Origin: Porodaedalea pini
Lineage: Eukaryota > Basidiomycota > Agaricomycetes > Hymenochaetales > Hymenochaetaceae
Direction of reading: 5' to 3'
Assembly: GCA_002794775.1 (NCBI GenBank)
Contig: NBAY01000009.1
Location: forward strand, 248,001-312,000
DNA length: 64,000 nt
In this document: in pieces, positions 34,299 through 46,560 of the stretch
Numbering within the stretch: position 1 is the first letter of the stretch
How the letters are laid out: the number at the start of each line of letters is the position of its first letter
The notes under the pieces: model-generated
Seen by the model: only the letters and a program-made list of their open reading frames with translations
The model's database searches: none
Told to the model about the DNA's origin: nothing
Translations under genes and position numbers: made by a program

Positions 34299-37200
34299 TG
34301 TTAGGTGGGAGTCCGGGAGATGACTCGGACTGGGCAGGCCTCGGCTGACTGTTGTCTGGGACGTGCTATACTCGAGCAGAGACTCAGGACACGCTGTACT
34401 CAGACTAGGTCGTCGTGGAGGTAAGAGGATTAATACAAGTCTAAACTAATACAAGGGGGGTGAGTCTCACCTAGGTTGTCGCGGAGGTAAGAGGAAAAGC
34501 AGAACAAGGAGTTCATGCGATTCCTGAGACCTTATATAGCGGCGACCACAAGACTATATTATCTAAAGTTACATAAACAAATGGAATGGAACGAATGAAG
34601 GTCATGTGGAAAGAGTGTGGGAAGTGATTGAAAAAGATGATTAATTATAATGAAAAGGAGCAATTAAAAGAAAAGGAATGATAAAAAGGAAAATAAAAGA
34701 AGGGAAAAGTTCAAATCCTGACATTACCCCCCCCTCAAGGTTGGGCATCCCGACTAACCAAGATCACGGTTGTCTGGCTCAGTGTCAACGAAGAGTGGAC
34801 GGAGTCGTTGGTGAGGAATGTCGAGTTTTTGAGGAGTGCCGGGGTGTTTTTGATAGAACTCAGCGATCACCTCCTTTGCATTCTCACCGAAGTCCGTCTC
34901 CGGCTGCCAAGTCAGTTTGTTGTATCCGACCCACTTGATGAGGTATTGTAGCTTTCCTCGATGCAGACGTGAGTCGATGACTTCCTCAACTTCGTATTCC
35001 TCCTCATTGTCGATGATCTCTGGTGGTGGCGGTGGCTGTTGCTTCTGGCCTTTGAAGGACGGTTCAATAGCGGGTTTTAGTAGGGCTTCGTTGAAGACAG
35101 GGTGGACCTTTTTCCATCGCTTTGGGAGCTTGAGCTTGTATGCACTTGCTCCCACCTTGTCGACAACGTTGAAGGGACTGTACCATTTGTCAGCAAGCTT
35201 CTTCGTTGGCGAGTCTATACTGATGTTTCGTCTGTCAAGGAAGACCTTGTTGCCAGCCTGGTACTCCACCAATGTTCCTGCTGTCCGGTCATGGTAGCGC
35301 TTCATGTCCTCCGCTGCCTTGACCAGGTTGTCCTTTGCAGCGCAATGAGTCTCCTTGATGTGCTTCGCAAATTCTTCTGCTGACATGTTGGCAGAGGAAG
35401 TTCATACTGTATCAAAGCTCATAGGGTGATGTCCGGTGTTCGCGTAAAAGGGAGACATCTTTGTCGCTGAGTGTTCGCGATTGTTGTATGCAAATTCTGT
35501 AAGGGGGAGCCAGTCCTTCCAGTCCGATTGTTGATGGTTAACGAAGAGCCTAAGGTACTGTTCGAGCTCTTGGTTAACGTGTTCAGTCTGACCATCCGTT
35601 TGCGGGTGATATGCTGTTGACGGGTTGCCTTCAATGTGCAGGAGTTTGTATAGCTCCTTCATTCATCGACGTGTCAAACTGTGTGCCATGGTCATGGATG
35701 ATCTTCTTCGGTAGGCCGTGGAGGCAGAAGACGTGGTCGCAGTACAACTGAGCCATACCTTCTGCTGACAGCTTTGTTGTCGTCGGGATTGCATGCATCT
35801 GCTTCGAGAATCTATCTACGAAGATGCAGATCGCATTATGTCCTTTTGAGTCTGGAAGCTCTCCGATGAGATCGACCGTAACAATTTCCCAAGGACCTTC
35901 AGGGACTGCATTTGGGTGAAGTGGCCTTGACCTCGATGCCCTCAGAGCCTTTGTTTGCTGACAACGATCACACCCTTGGACATACACTCGGACGTTGGAG
36001 AACATCGATGCCCACCAGAAGTCTTGATGGACAAGCTCCACCGTTTTCGATGCTCCTGGATGCCCAGCCAGTACCGAGTCGTGACACTCCTGCAACACAG
36101 ATTCCTTTATCGTCGATGGAACGTATACCTTGCCCTTCATCTGCCACAAACCGTCAACCTCCGTCATCCCTGTCGGCCTCTCCAACTCATTCTGCACCCT
36201 CTGCACCTCACCCACTTGTTCCAACACCTTGTCACACGACGTCCTCACCACTCCACAATTCAGCCACTTATCCTTGATGAACACGACATTGTCATTGTCA
36301 TCCTTGTCCTCATCATAGCCAGCCTTGCGTGATAGTAAGTCCACCTTGCCCATCGTCTTTCCTGACTTGTGCTTAAGGTGGAAGTCGAATTCCTCAAGCT
36401 CTGTCTGCCAGCGAGCTTGGCAATAGCTCAGCTTCTGCGCCGACCTGGAGTAGGTGAGATTGGCGTGGTCAGACCAGATCTTGATCTTGTGACAGGCACC
36501 AAGAAGGTACTGTCTCCATTCCTTGAGTGCTAAAACAATCGCAAGCATCTCCTTGTCGTAGATCTCGTAGTCTCGTTCCGCTGGCAGGAGTGCTTCTGAC
36601 CTGTAGGTGACTACCTTCCACTTGCCTTCCTGCTTCTGCAACAACATGCCTCCAAGCACGAAGTTTGATGAGTCCGCTTCGATGCGGAAAGGGCCCTCAT
36701 CGTTCGTGATGGCCAGGACTGGAGGTGAGCAGAGACGTCGTCTCAACTCCTCAAATGCCTCCTGCTGTTCAGTCTCCCATACCCAGTCCTTTTTGCCCGT
36801 CAGCAACGTCAGCGGGTGGACCACCTTGCTGTAGTCCTTGATGAACCATCGCAGCCAGTTGCCCATGCCGAGGAATTGTTGTAGCTGTTTGAGGTTTCAC
36901 GGGACTGGCCAGTCTGCAATTGCTTCCGTCTTCGCCGGGTCCGCCTTTACCTTGCCATTACCGACGATGTGGCCGAGGTATTTTACGACTTTGGCATTGA
37001 ACTCGCACTTTTCGGGTTTCAGGTATAGACCATTTTCTCGCAGGATCTGAAGTACACGCCTCGATGTCTTGATATGTTCCTCAAGAGTTTGCGAGAGAAT
37101 CAGTATGTTGTCGAGATAGATGATGATTAAGTTATCGTAGATCAGTCCCTTGAAGATGTGGTTGACAAAAGCCTGGAATGTTGCCAGTGCATTGCAAAGA

Positions 37201-40200
37201 CCAAAGAACATGACTGTTAGTTCAAAGAGACCCATGTTCTGCGGAATGCTGCCTTCCACTCATCACCTTCATAGATCTGGACGTTGTAGTATCCCCAGCG
37301 AAGGTCAAGCTTGGTGATTAACTTTGCCTTCTTGACCTTGTTGACAAGTTCATTGATGAGGGGGAGAGGGTACTTGTTCTTGATTGTCCCCTCATTAAGC
37401 TTCCGGTAGTCCTGAATCGGGCGTAAGGATTTGTCAGCCTTCTTGATGAAGAAAAAGGGGGATGCCATTGGTGAGATCGATTTTCGTATGTGCCCAACTT
37501 CAAGTTCTCTTCGAGGAAGTCCTTTAGCGACTGCTGTTCCGTTGGTGTCAACAGATAGATCTTACAGTCGCTAGGCTTGAAGTCGGGTTTAAAGTCGATG
37601 ACGTGATCCCAGGGTCTATGTTCTGGCAGTTTCTCGAAGCCTTTTTTGCTGAAGACGTCAGCGAAGTCGTTGAGGTATGCAGGCCAGGATGCCTTGTCCA
37701 TTCACACCTCTCTCACCCTCCTCATTTCTTCCACAACCTCCTTTCCGATTGCACACTCCTCTGGACAGTAGGTGAATTCAATCGAACCCGTCTTCCAGTC
37801 GACTTCTGGATTGTGGCATCGAAGCCAGTCGTAACCAAGGAAGATATTCAATGACGCGAGGGATGTTACCGCAAGGACGATCCTTTCCTTGTGGTGTCCG
37901 ATCATTAGTTCAACATTGATGTAGTTTTCAATCAACCCGGCCTCATTGTGCGTGCTGTCTGCATTGAGCACTGTGAGGGGTCGGATGTATCGCTTGGTCT
38001 CTAGTCCATATCGTTTGACGAACCTCATGTCAATGCACGATCCTGTACACCCAGAGTCCACGAGGGCATGCGCATCCACCTCTCTCCTTTCACCCTCCAC
38101 ACTATGTCCAACATTCAGGAGGAGGTCCAGCTGGTGTCCGCCAGTTCCCCTCACAAACAGCTGCTCATACTCGCTTTCCTTATTCACACCGGTGGGGACT
38201 TCGTAATCGGGAAAACCATCAACGTTGTTTGCATATACGTATTGTACAGACAGTTGGTTATATTTTAACGGATCCAGATTCAAAGCCCCTTGTTCTTCTT
38301 GGTCAGTTGCCCCGATGGCTACGCCTGACCACTCGCAAAACCCTGCGAGTCAACGACCTCTTTGTCATCTCCCTCCTCTTCCACGTAGTCCTCCACTGTC
38401 AACCTTCGAGTGTCTACGACTTCCTCAAATGCCAATTCCTTCATCGCGCCTAGCTCATCAGCGAGGAGGCGAAGTTCGCCAGGCGCCATCATCTGCAGCA
38501 TGCGCTGCACAATCATCTTCCCTTGCAGGCACGCATCCTTGAAGTGACCGAGCTGACCACAGATCCAGCACGTGCACTTCGGCATTGCACCTCATTCATT
38601 GAGACGTCCATCGGCTGGCCGGCGCCTCCAAAGGTAACGCCAGTCGCATCACATTTGTCAACGTGGGGGACTGCTGCCTGGTGACGAGCTGGGGGTGCAT
38701 GTTGCTGCTGCGGGCGTGGTGGGGGTGAAAATGCACAGCCTCACTGGATGGCGTGGATCTGTTGTTCACCCTGGTCGATCTTGATCGCCTTCTTCTTCCA
38801 GTCGTCATATGTTGTCGGGACAGGCGTCGACCTCAGCACCCCTCGTACCACCTCGATGTTCATTGCTCACTTCAGGCAGTCACAGATGATGCTGTCATCT
38901 GTTAGACCCGCTCTCGTGATGATGACATCAAGATCCTGGAAGAACTCATCAGCAGTGAGGTCCTTCTGAACCTTGGTCTGGAACTTTGCTAGTGCCTTTT
39001 CCTTCCGGTTCAGATCGTCGAACGAGGCGTCTAGGCGCTCTTGGAACCTCATCCAACTGTCGGTGAAGGTCACGATGCCAGCTGTCATCGACTCCTCCAC
39101 GTAGTTCTGTGCCCACGTCGCCGCATTGCCCCCCTTCAAGTAGGAGAGAGCGATGTAAATCTTACTCTCCACACTGGGGTATCGGCTCGGGTTTGCAGAG
39201 ACAAAAAGAAGGACTTCGCATTTGAAGTCTAGATAATTGTTGCCGCCAGTGAATTCACGTGGCTGGGTGACATCGATACTGGGGGTCGGGGGATTAGCTG
39301 CCATGACCGGTGCTGGCGCATTGTTCGCCTGGTGGGCGAAGGTGTTTGCGACGATTGCCGCGATCTGTTCCATCTGCTGCTGACTGAAACCTCCTGTCAA
39401 TATTTCTGGTTCGGGCGTCAGTGTTGAGGGTTCAGGGGGGGTTGGGGGTGACAGATCCCTACTGGTCTCACAGTAGCATCCTGGAGTCGACGGTTGATGG
39501 TGACGTCAACGGTGCAGGTGACGATGGAGTGGCTGGGGGCCACCTAGCTCTCCTTCCTTCTTCGTTCGTCGAATACCAGCTATGTCGGATCTCACTCCAC
39601 CAGATATCGTATGTAACACTGCTATTGTTGGTTCACAACGTAGCTTGGTCGGTCTGGATCCCAACGAGCTGATGCAGGAAGGGCCCATCACTGTTCGTTA
39701 GTGAGATCTATCTTGATGATGGCGGAGGAACAGGGATTGGTTGTGCGTTCGACCCAGGGTTACGCCAACGTTGAAGAGGTTCGTCGGTGAGGTTGATGAT
39801 GAGGTGGAAAGATGCGGCAGAGATAACAATCGACAACGACGTTGACGACTGAACGCGTAGTGTCACCCACGTCCAAGTTAAGTGGCTCCTCCACCAAAGG
39901 GAGATGCAGAGAGCCAGGGTTGGGAAAAGTCAGTTGGTGGTATTATGTAATACATGAACATCCGAAAACATCTGGGCAGGGTTGAGGGTTGTCGTTTAGA
40001 GGGTTTACACATTGAGTCCGTCGAGGGGAGTGCTCCTCTAGACTGGGTGAAGGCAAGTCAACAGCGACGACATATGCTGAGGATGAGCCTGGGTAGGGTT
40101 CTGCTTTTATGTTAGACAGGAGTCTGGGAGATGACTCAGACTGGGCAGGCCTCAACTGACTGTCATCTGGGATGTGCTATACTTGAGCAGAGACTCGGGA

Positions 40201-40535
40201 CATGCTGTACTCAGACTAGGTCGTCGTGGAGGTAAGAGGATTAATACAAGTCTAAACTAATACAAGGGGGGCGAGTCTCACCTAGGTCGTCGCAGAGCTA
40301 AGAGGAAAAGCAGAACAAGGAGTTCATGTGATTCCTGATGCCTCTTATAGTGGCAACCATGAGACTATATTATCTAAGATTACATAAATAAGTGGAATGG
40401 AATGAATGAAGGTCATGTGAAAGGAGTGTGGGAAATGATTAAAAAGATGATTAAATATAATGGAAAGGGGTGATTAAAATAAAAGAAATGGTAAAAAGAA
40501 AAATAAAAGAAAAGGGGAAAGATCGAGTCCTAACA
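34299..40535 (-). mobile_element. Gypsy element A (minus strand, two 425-bp LTRs)
   Basis: Left LTR 34299-34723 and right LTR 40111-40535, both TGTTAG...TAACA-like. In element orientation the primer-binding site (complement of GTTCTGCTTTTA) is at 40099-40110 and the polypurine tract at 34724-34740. The LTRs differ mostly by CG/TG/CA exchanges. The flanks (CTTCA and CCTGG) are not a target duplication. Confidence 0.88.
34738..39420 (-). pseudogene. Decayed gag-pol of element A
   Basis: Long open stretches remain. Gag begins near 39400 (MTGGFSQQQMEQIAAIVANT) with zinc knuckle CWICGQLGHFKDAC near 38540-38570. Protease (ALVDSGCTGSCIDMRF) lies near 38050. Reverse transcriptase shows YLDN in place of YLDD near 37110. 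RNase H (EADSSNFVLGG) and integrase (HHCC, DDE, YHPQTDGQT) fall within 35402-36866, and the chromodomain (YLIKWVGYNKLTWQPE) near 34890-34960. The gag-pol slippery site GGGTTTT and both arms of its hairpin are preserved (minus strand near 38323-38342). Several stops replace Arg codons. It is less eroded than copy 1 and element B. Confidence 0.85.
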
Positions 40536-41112
40536 CCTGGGAGTGTCGAAGATGGTAGAACTGGTCAGACAAGACTTCTGGTGGGTGTCGATGTTCTCAG
40601 ACGTGAGAGCATACATTTGAGGATGTGACCGATGTCAGCGAACAAAGGCCTTGAGAACATTGAGGTCGAGACCGCTTCATCCAAACATGGTCCCTGAAGG
40701 CCCTTGGGAAATTGTCACAGTTGATCTCATCGGAGAGCTCCCAGACTCAAAAGGGCACAATGTGATCTGTGTGTTAGGCAGGAGTCTGGGAGATGACTTG
40801 GACTGGGCAGGCCTTGGCTGACTGTCATCTGGGATGTGCTATGCTCAAGCGGGGACTCGGGACATGTTGTACTCAGGCTAGGTCATCGCAGAGGTAAGAG
40901 GATTAATACAAGGTAAACTAATACAAGAGTGGATGAGTCTCACCTAGGTCATTGTGGAGGTAAGAGGAAAAGCAGAACAAGGAGTTCATGCAATTCCTGG
41001 TTCCTCTTATAGTAATGACCATGAGACTATATTCTCTAAGATTACATAAAGGAGTGGAATGGAACAAATGAAGGTCAGGTGTCAGGGAGTGTAGGAAATA
41101 ATTGAAAAGACA

Positions 41113-42513
41113 TGTTACAAGAAATTGCTATTTCAGGAAGGATCAGCAGATCAACATGGGATCAACAGGATCAACAACGAACCAATTTGCCTACCAACCA
41201 GGATTTGGCCAGGAGGCACCTGCAACAGTCTATGACAAAGCCAGGAAGTGAGCGCAAGAAGCATATTGAACAGCATGGCCATGCTGAAGTGATAAGATGC
41301 ACCTACCTGAATCAATGGAGTTGTGCAACTTCTGTCGGGAGCTATACCATTACTCATGGGCAGCACATGAGTGAATCTTCCTATGCATCCTGGAAGCAGT
41401 ATCCGTACAGAACACAATGCTCATTGCTTTGCAGCACAGACCACTCAGTGAATGACAGCAAGAGCCAGTTATGCAGGAAAGGACAAGTACTGCATACATG
41501 CATGAGCTCAAATGGTGGCTAGCAGATGAACAAATGTACACAGCACTAGCAGGCCTTACGATATGGATCACACAAAGGGAACACCACCAACAATGTGGCT
41601 GATGGGCAATCCTCCTTGACTGGCCAATCACTACCCACCAGACACAACAGGAAGTGCATCATGAACTCTGGGAACTCAGAGATGAAATCATTGATGACCT
41701 CATCACTACATGGCAAAGGGACTTCGACGGCTACTTAACAGTAGACCGTCGCGCCACCCAAACCTACTATGGAGTACAACTCAAAGTGGTAATTGGCATC
41801 AATGTAGTGCCCAGCGAAGTTGGCTTAACAACGGGATACACCCGGGTCTACGAAGAATGCCTAACAGCGGCAACCAGACTAGTGGACGATAGAAGCAGTG
41901 AAGGAAACCCATTACCAGTCCCCGCACCAGGAGGAAGCCACACAGGCACCACTGAATCTACCAACCAACTGATGGATGACTCATCCCTGGAAATGGAATA
42001 GATGAGACTCTCAGAACCAAGTGGCTATTTATAGCACACTGACATCACCATGATGCAATACTCCACACTGGTGGGGTAAAGTATGGGAACTTTGGAGCAA
42101 GTGATGTGAGTGGCTATTTATAGCACCCAATGATGTCATAGTGGAGTGGAAGGTTCTAAGAATTACTGCAGATCGTGGGAGAAGTGGAGAAGCCACTCCC
42201 CAACTAGTTAGAATTAGGTTAGCTGTGGAGCTAAGGTTCAAAGAACCCAAATTCTATAAAGAGGCGAGCAGGAGCGCCCTTGTCTCCTCAGCAAAATTCT
42301 TCTGCCCTTGACACATCTTCAATACTAGTTCAGCTTGAGCCCACAGCTCACTGCTATTACTGTTATTCTCCTGCTAAGACCAAGCGCTCAACAAGCCAAT
42401 CATCCCTCCATACGACTAGCTCAAGAATGCTTACCTCGAGTCTTCAAGAAGGACGTCTACTAGTTCCAGTACGTCAGACAGATTAGTCACCTGTTCTGAC
42501 ACTGGTCCTAACA
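41113..42513. mobile_element. 1401-bp TG...CA element (probable solo LTR), target duplication AGACA
   Basis: It starts TGTTACAAG and ends GGTCCTAACA. AGACA is duplicated at 41108-41112 and 42514-42518, splitting an LTR of element B cleanly. TCTATAAAG at about 42253 followed by CT-rich sequence resembles an LTR promoter near the R region. An internal duplication (GTGGCTATTTATAGCAC) occurs near 42020 and 42111. Two open frames, 41112-41522 and 41654-42001, have no recognised domain. It lacks terminal direct repeats, so a solo LTR of a large-LTR family fits best. Confidence 0.72.
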
Positions 42514-42603
42514 AGACAGTTAAATATAATGAAAAGGAGTGATTAAAAGAAAGGAAATGGTAAAAAGGAGAAATAAAGAAAAGGAAAAGTTCAAGTTCTA
42601 ACA

Positions 42604-45600
42604 TTACCCCCCCTCAAGGTTGGGCATCCCGACTAACCATGATCATGGTCATCAGGCTTGGTGTTGACGAATATCAGATGGAGGCATTGTCATGGGATTT
42701 TGAGTTTACAAGATGTGCCAGGGTGTTTTTGATAGAACTCCGTGATCACCTCTTTTGCATTCTTGCCGAAGTCCGTCTCGGGCTGCCAAGTTGGTTCATT
42801 GTAGCTGATCCACTTGATGAGGTATTGTAGCTTCCCTTGGTGTAGGTGTGAGTCTAGAACTTCCTCAATCTCATACTCCTCCTTGTTGTCGATGATGTTG
42901 GGTGGCGGCGGTGGTGGCTGTCTCTGGCTTTCGAATGACGGCTCAATGGCAGGTTTTAGCAGGGCCTCATTGAAGACAGGGCAGACCTTTTTCCATCATT
43001 TCAGGAGCTTGAGCTTGTATGCGCTCGCTCCTACCTTGTCAATGATGTTGAAGGGGCCATACCACTTGTCAGCAAGCTTCTTCATCAGCAAATCTGTGCT
43101 GATGTTTCACCTGTCGAGGAAGACCTTGTCTCCAGTCTTATACTCCACTGAAGTTCCTGCTGTCCAGTCATGGTAGCGCTTCATGTCCTCTGCTGCCTTG
43201 ACCAGATTGTCCTTCGCAACATGATGAGTCTCCTTGATGTGCTTCGCGAATTCTTCTGCCGACATGTTGGCAGACGAGGTTCATGTTGTATCAAAGCTCA
43301 AGGGGTGATGTCCAGTATTTGCATAGAAGGGGGACATCTTTATTGCTGAGTGTTTGTGGTTGTTGTATGCAAACTCTGTGAGAGGGAGCCAGTCTTTCCA
43401 GTCCAATTGCTGATGGTTAACGAAGAGCTGAAGGTACTGTTCAAGCTCTTGGTTGACTCGTTCCATTTGACCATCCATCTGTGGGTGATATGCTGTTGAC
43501 AGGTTGCCTTCGATGTGCAGGAGTTTGTACAGCTCCTTCATCATCAATGCGTTGAACTGTGTGCCTCAGTCATGGATAATCTTCTTCGGCAGACCATGGA
43601 GGCAGAATATGTGGTCGTGGTACAATTGAGCCATGCCTTCCACTGACAGTTTCATCATTGTTGGGATCGCATGCATCTGCTTCAAGAATCTGTCCACAAA
43701 AATGCAGATCGCATTATGTCCCTTCGAGTCTGGGAGTTCTCCAATGAGGTCAACTGTGACAATTTCCCAAGGTCCTTCAGGAACTGCATTCGGATGGAGC
43801 GGCCTTGATTGTGATGTCCTCAGGGCTTTCATTCACTGACAGTGATCACATCCTCGAACATATGCTCAAATGTCAGAGAACATTGATGCCCACCAGAAGT
43901 CTCACCTGATCAGTTCTACTGTCTTCAACACTCCCGGATGTCCAGCCAGAACCGAGTCATGACATTCTCGCAATACAGCCTCTTTCATGGTTGATGGCAC
44001 ATACACCTTGCCTTTCATCTTCCACAGTCCGTTGACCTCTGTCACACCAGTCGGCCTCTCCAACTTGTCCTGTGCCCTCTGCACTTCACCCACTTGTTCC
44101 AATACCTCATCCTGTGATGTCTGCACCACCCCACAGTTCAACCACTTCTCCTTGATGAACATGACACTGTCGTTGTCATCCTTGCCCTTGTCATAGCCCA
44201 CCTTGCGCAACAGCAGGTCTGCCTTGCCCATGGTCTTCCCCGACTTATGTTTGAGGTGGAAGTCGAACTCTTCAAGTTCTGTCCGCCAGCGAGCTTGACG
44301 ATAGCTCAGCTTCTGCACTGACCTGAAGTACATAAGGTTAGCATGGTCAGACCAGATCTTGATCTTGTATCGGGTGCCGAGGAGGTACTGTTGCCACTCC
44401 TTTAGTGCTGAAATGATTGCGAGCATCTCCTTATCATAGATCTTGTAGTTTCATTCTGCGAGCAGGAGTGCCTCCGACTGGTATGCAATCACCCTCCACT
44501 TTCCTTCCTACTTCTGTAACAACACACCTCCTAGTGCAAAGTTTGACAAGTCTGCCTCTATGTGGAAAGGGCCCTCGTCATTGGCAATCGCTAGGACTGG
44601 AGGTGAGCTGAGGTGGCACTTTAGCTCCTTGAACACCTCCTGCTGTTCGGTCTCCCAAACCCAGCCCTTTTTTCCTGTCAGCGATGTTAACAGTTTGACC
44701 ACCTTACTGTAGTCCTTGATAAACTGCCTTAGCCAGTTGCCCATACCGAGGAACTTTTGAAGTTCCTTCAGGTTGCACGGAGTGGGCCAGCTAGCAATTG
44801 CTTCCATCTTTGCTGGATCAGCCTTAAGCTCGCCATTACTGATGATGTGACTGAGATATTTAATGACCTTGATGTCGAACTCGCATTTCTCCGGTTTCAG
44901 GTACAGGCTGTTTTCTCGAAGGATCTGAAGTATGCATCTCGACATCTCAATGTGCTCTTTGATGGTTTCTGAGAGGATCAAGATATCGTCGAGGTAAACT
45001 ATGATCAGGTTGGCATAGATAAGGTCCTTGAAGATGTGGTTGATGAATGCCTGAAACGTCACCGGTGCGTTGCAAAGGCTGAAAAACATTACTGTTGGTT
45101 CGAAGAGACCCATGTTTGTGCAGAACACTGCCTTCCACTCGTCACCTTCACAAATATGGATGTTGTAATATCCCCACCAAAGGTCAAGCTTAGTGATGAA
45201 CTTCACCTTCTTGACCTTGTCAACGAGTTCATCAATGAGGGGGAGGGGATACTTGTTCTTAATTGTACCATCATTGAGCTTGCGGTAGTCCTGGATCAGG
45301 CATAGGGACTTGTCAGCCTTTTTGATGAAAAAGAAGGGCAACACCATTGGTGAAATTGACTTTCATATGTGGCCCGACTTCAGATTCTCTTTGAGGAAAT
45401 CCTTCAGTGACTGTTGTTCCGTTGGTGTTAGTGGATAGATTTTACAGTCGCTAGGCTTGAAGTCAGGCTTCAGGTCGATGACGTGGTCCCATGGTCGATG
45501 TTCAGGCAACTTCTCAAACCCTTTCTCTGAGAAGACGTCAGTGTAGTCATTGAGATATGTGGGCCAGGACGTCTTGTCCATTTGCACTTCTCGCACCCTC

Positions 45601-45849
45601 CTCATTTCTTCGACAACCTTCTTCTCGATTGCGCATTCCTCCAGGCAGTGGGTGAATTCAATCGAACCCATCTTCCAGTTGACCTCTGGGTTGTGACGTC
45701 AAAGCCAGTCATAGCCCAGGAATATGTTTGACGACACAAGGGACATTACCGCAAGGATGATCCTTTCCTTGTGATGTCCAATCATTAGTTCAATGTTGAC
45801 GTATTCCTTGATCAAGCTGGCCTCATTGTGCGTGCTGTCAGCATTGAGC
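42604..45849 (-). pseudogene. Decayed pol of element B (chromodomain to protease)
   Basis: Reading leftward: protease remnant near 45850, reverse transcriptase with YLDD preserved near 44980-45000, RNase H near 44510-44560, integrase (YHPQMDGQMERVNQ) near 43440-43500, chromodomain near 42790-42870. Substitutions of the CpG to TpG/CpA type dominate, for example QTDGQTER turned into QMDGQMER. Confidence 0.85.
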
Positions 45850-46335
45850 TGTTAGGCAGAAGTCTGGGTGGAACTCAGACTAGGCAGCCTCAATGTGCAG
45901 CACCTGACGGTGACATGGACATTGTCTGGGACGGGCTGTATCTCGAACGCGAAGTTTGGGCAGTGGGTTTACTCAGACTGGACGACGTGGAGGTAAGAGG
46001 ATTAATACAAGTCTAACTAATACAAGGGGGACGGGTTTCACCTGGATGACGTGGAGGTAAGAGGAAAAGCAGAACAGGGGGCTTCTGCGATTCCACCTTC
46101 CTTTATATAGTGTTGTCTGTGGGATTGTATTATCTAAGTGCTGTATAGTTTACGTAACTAGGAATGGAACGAATGAAGGTTGGGTCGTACTAAGTGAGTG
46201 TGGGAATGATCGTGTATGACATAAGAATGGGAAATGATTATGAAAGAAGGTTAAATATAATGGAAAGGAGCGGTTAAAAGAAAGGAAATGGTAAAAGAGA
46301 AAATAAAAGAAAAGGTAAAAGTTCGAGTCCTAACA
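45850..46335 (-). repeat. Solo LTR of the same Gypsy family, target duplication TGAGC
   Basis: 486 bp, TGTTAGGCAG...CCTAACA, flanked by TGAGC at 45845-45849 and 46336-46340, inside the protease region of element B. It contains the reversed TATATAA and GTTCTGCTTTT signals. It is closest in layout to the LTR of copy 1. Confidence 0.88.
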
Positions 46336-46560
46336 TGAGCACTGTGAGGGGCCTGATATAGCGCTTGGTCTCCAACCTGTACTGTTTGATGAACCCTATG
46401 TTGATACATGATCCTGTGCACCCCAAATCCACAAGGGCATGCGTGTGCACCTCTTTCATTTCACCATCCACACTATGTTTGACATTCAGGAGGAGGTCCA
46501 GCTGGTGTCTGCCAGTTCCCCTCATGAACAGTTGTTCATACTCTTCATTTTTGTTTACAC

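Noticed and set aside
38220..38542. Plus-strand frames across elements A and B as host genes
   Set aside because: They are reverse complements of gag-pol sequence, recognisable by comparison with the intact element.
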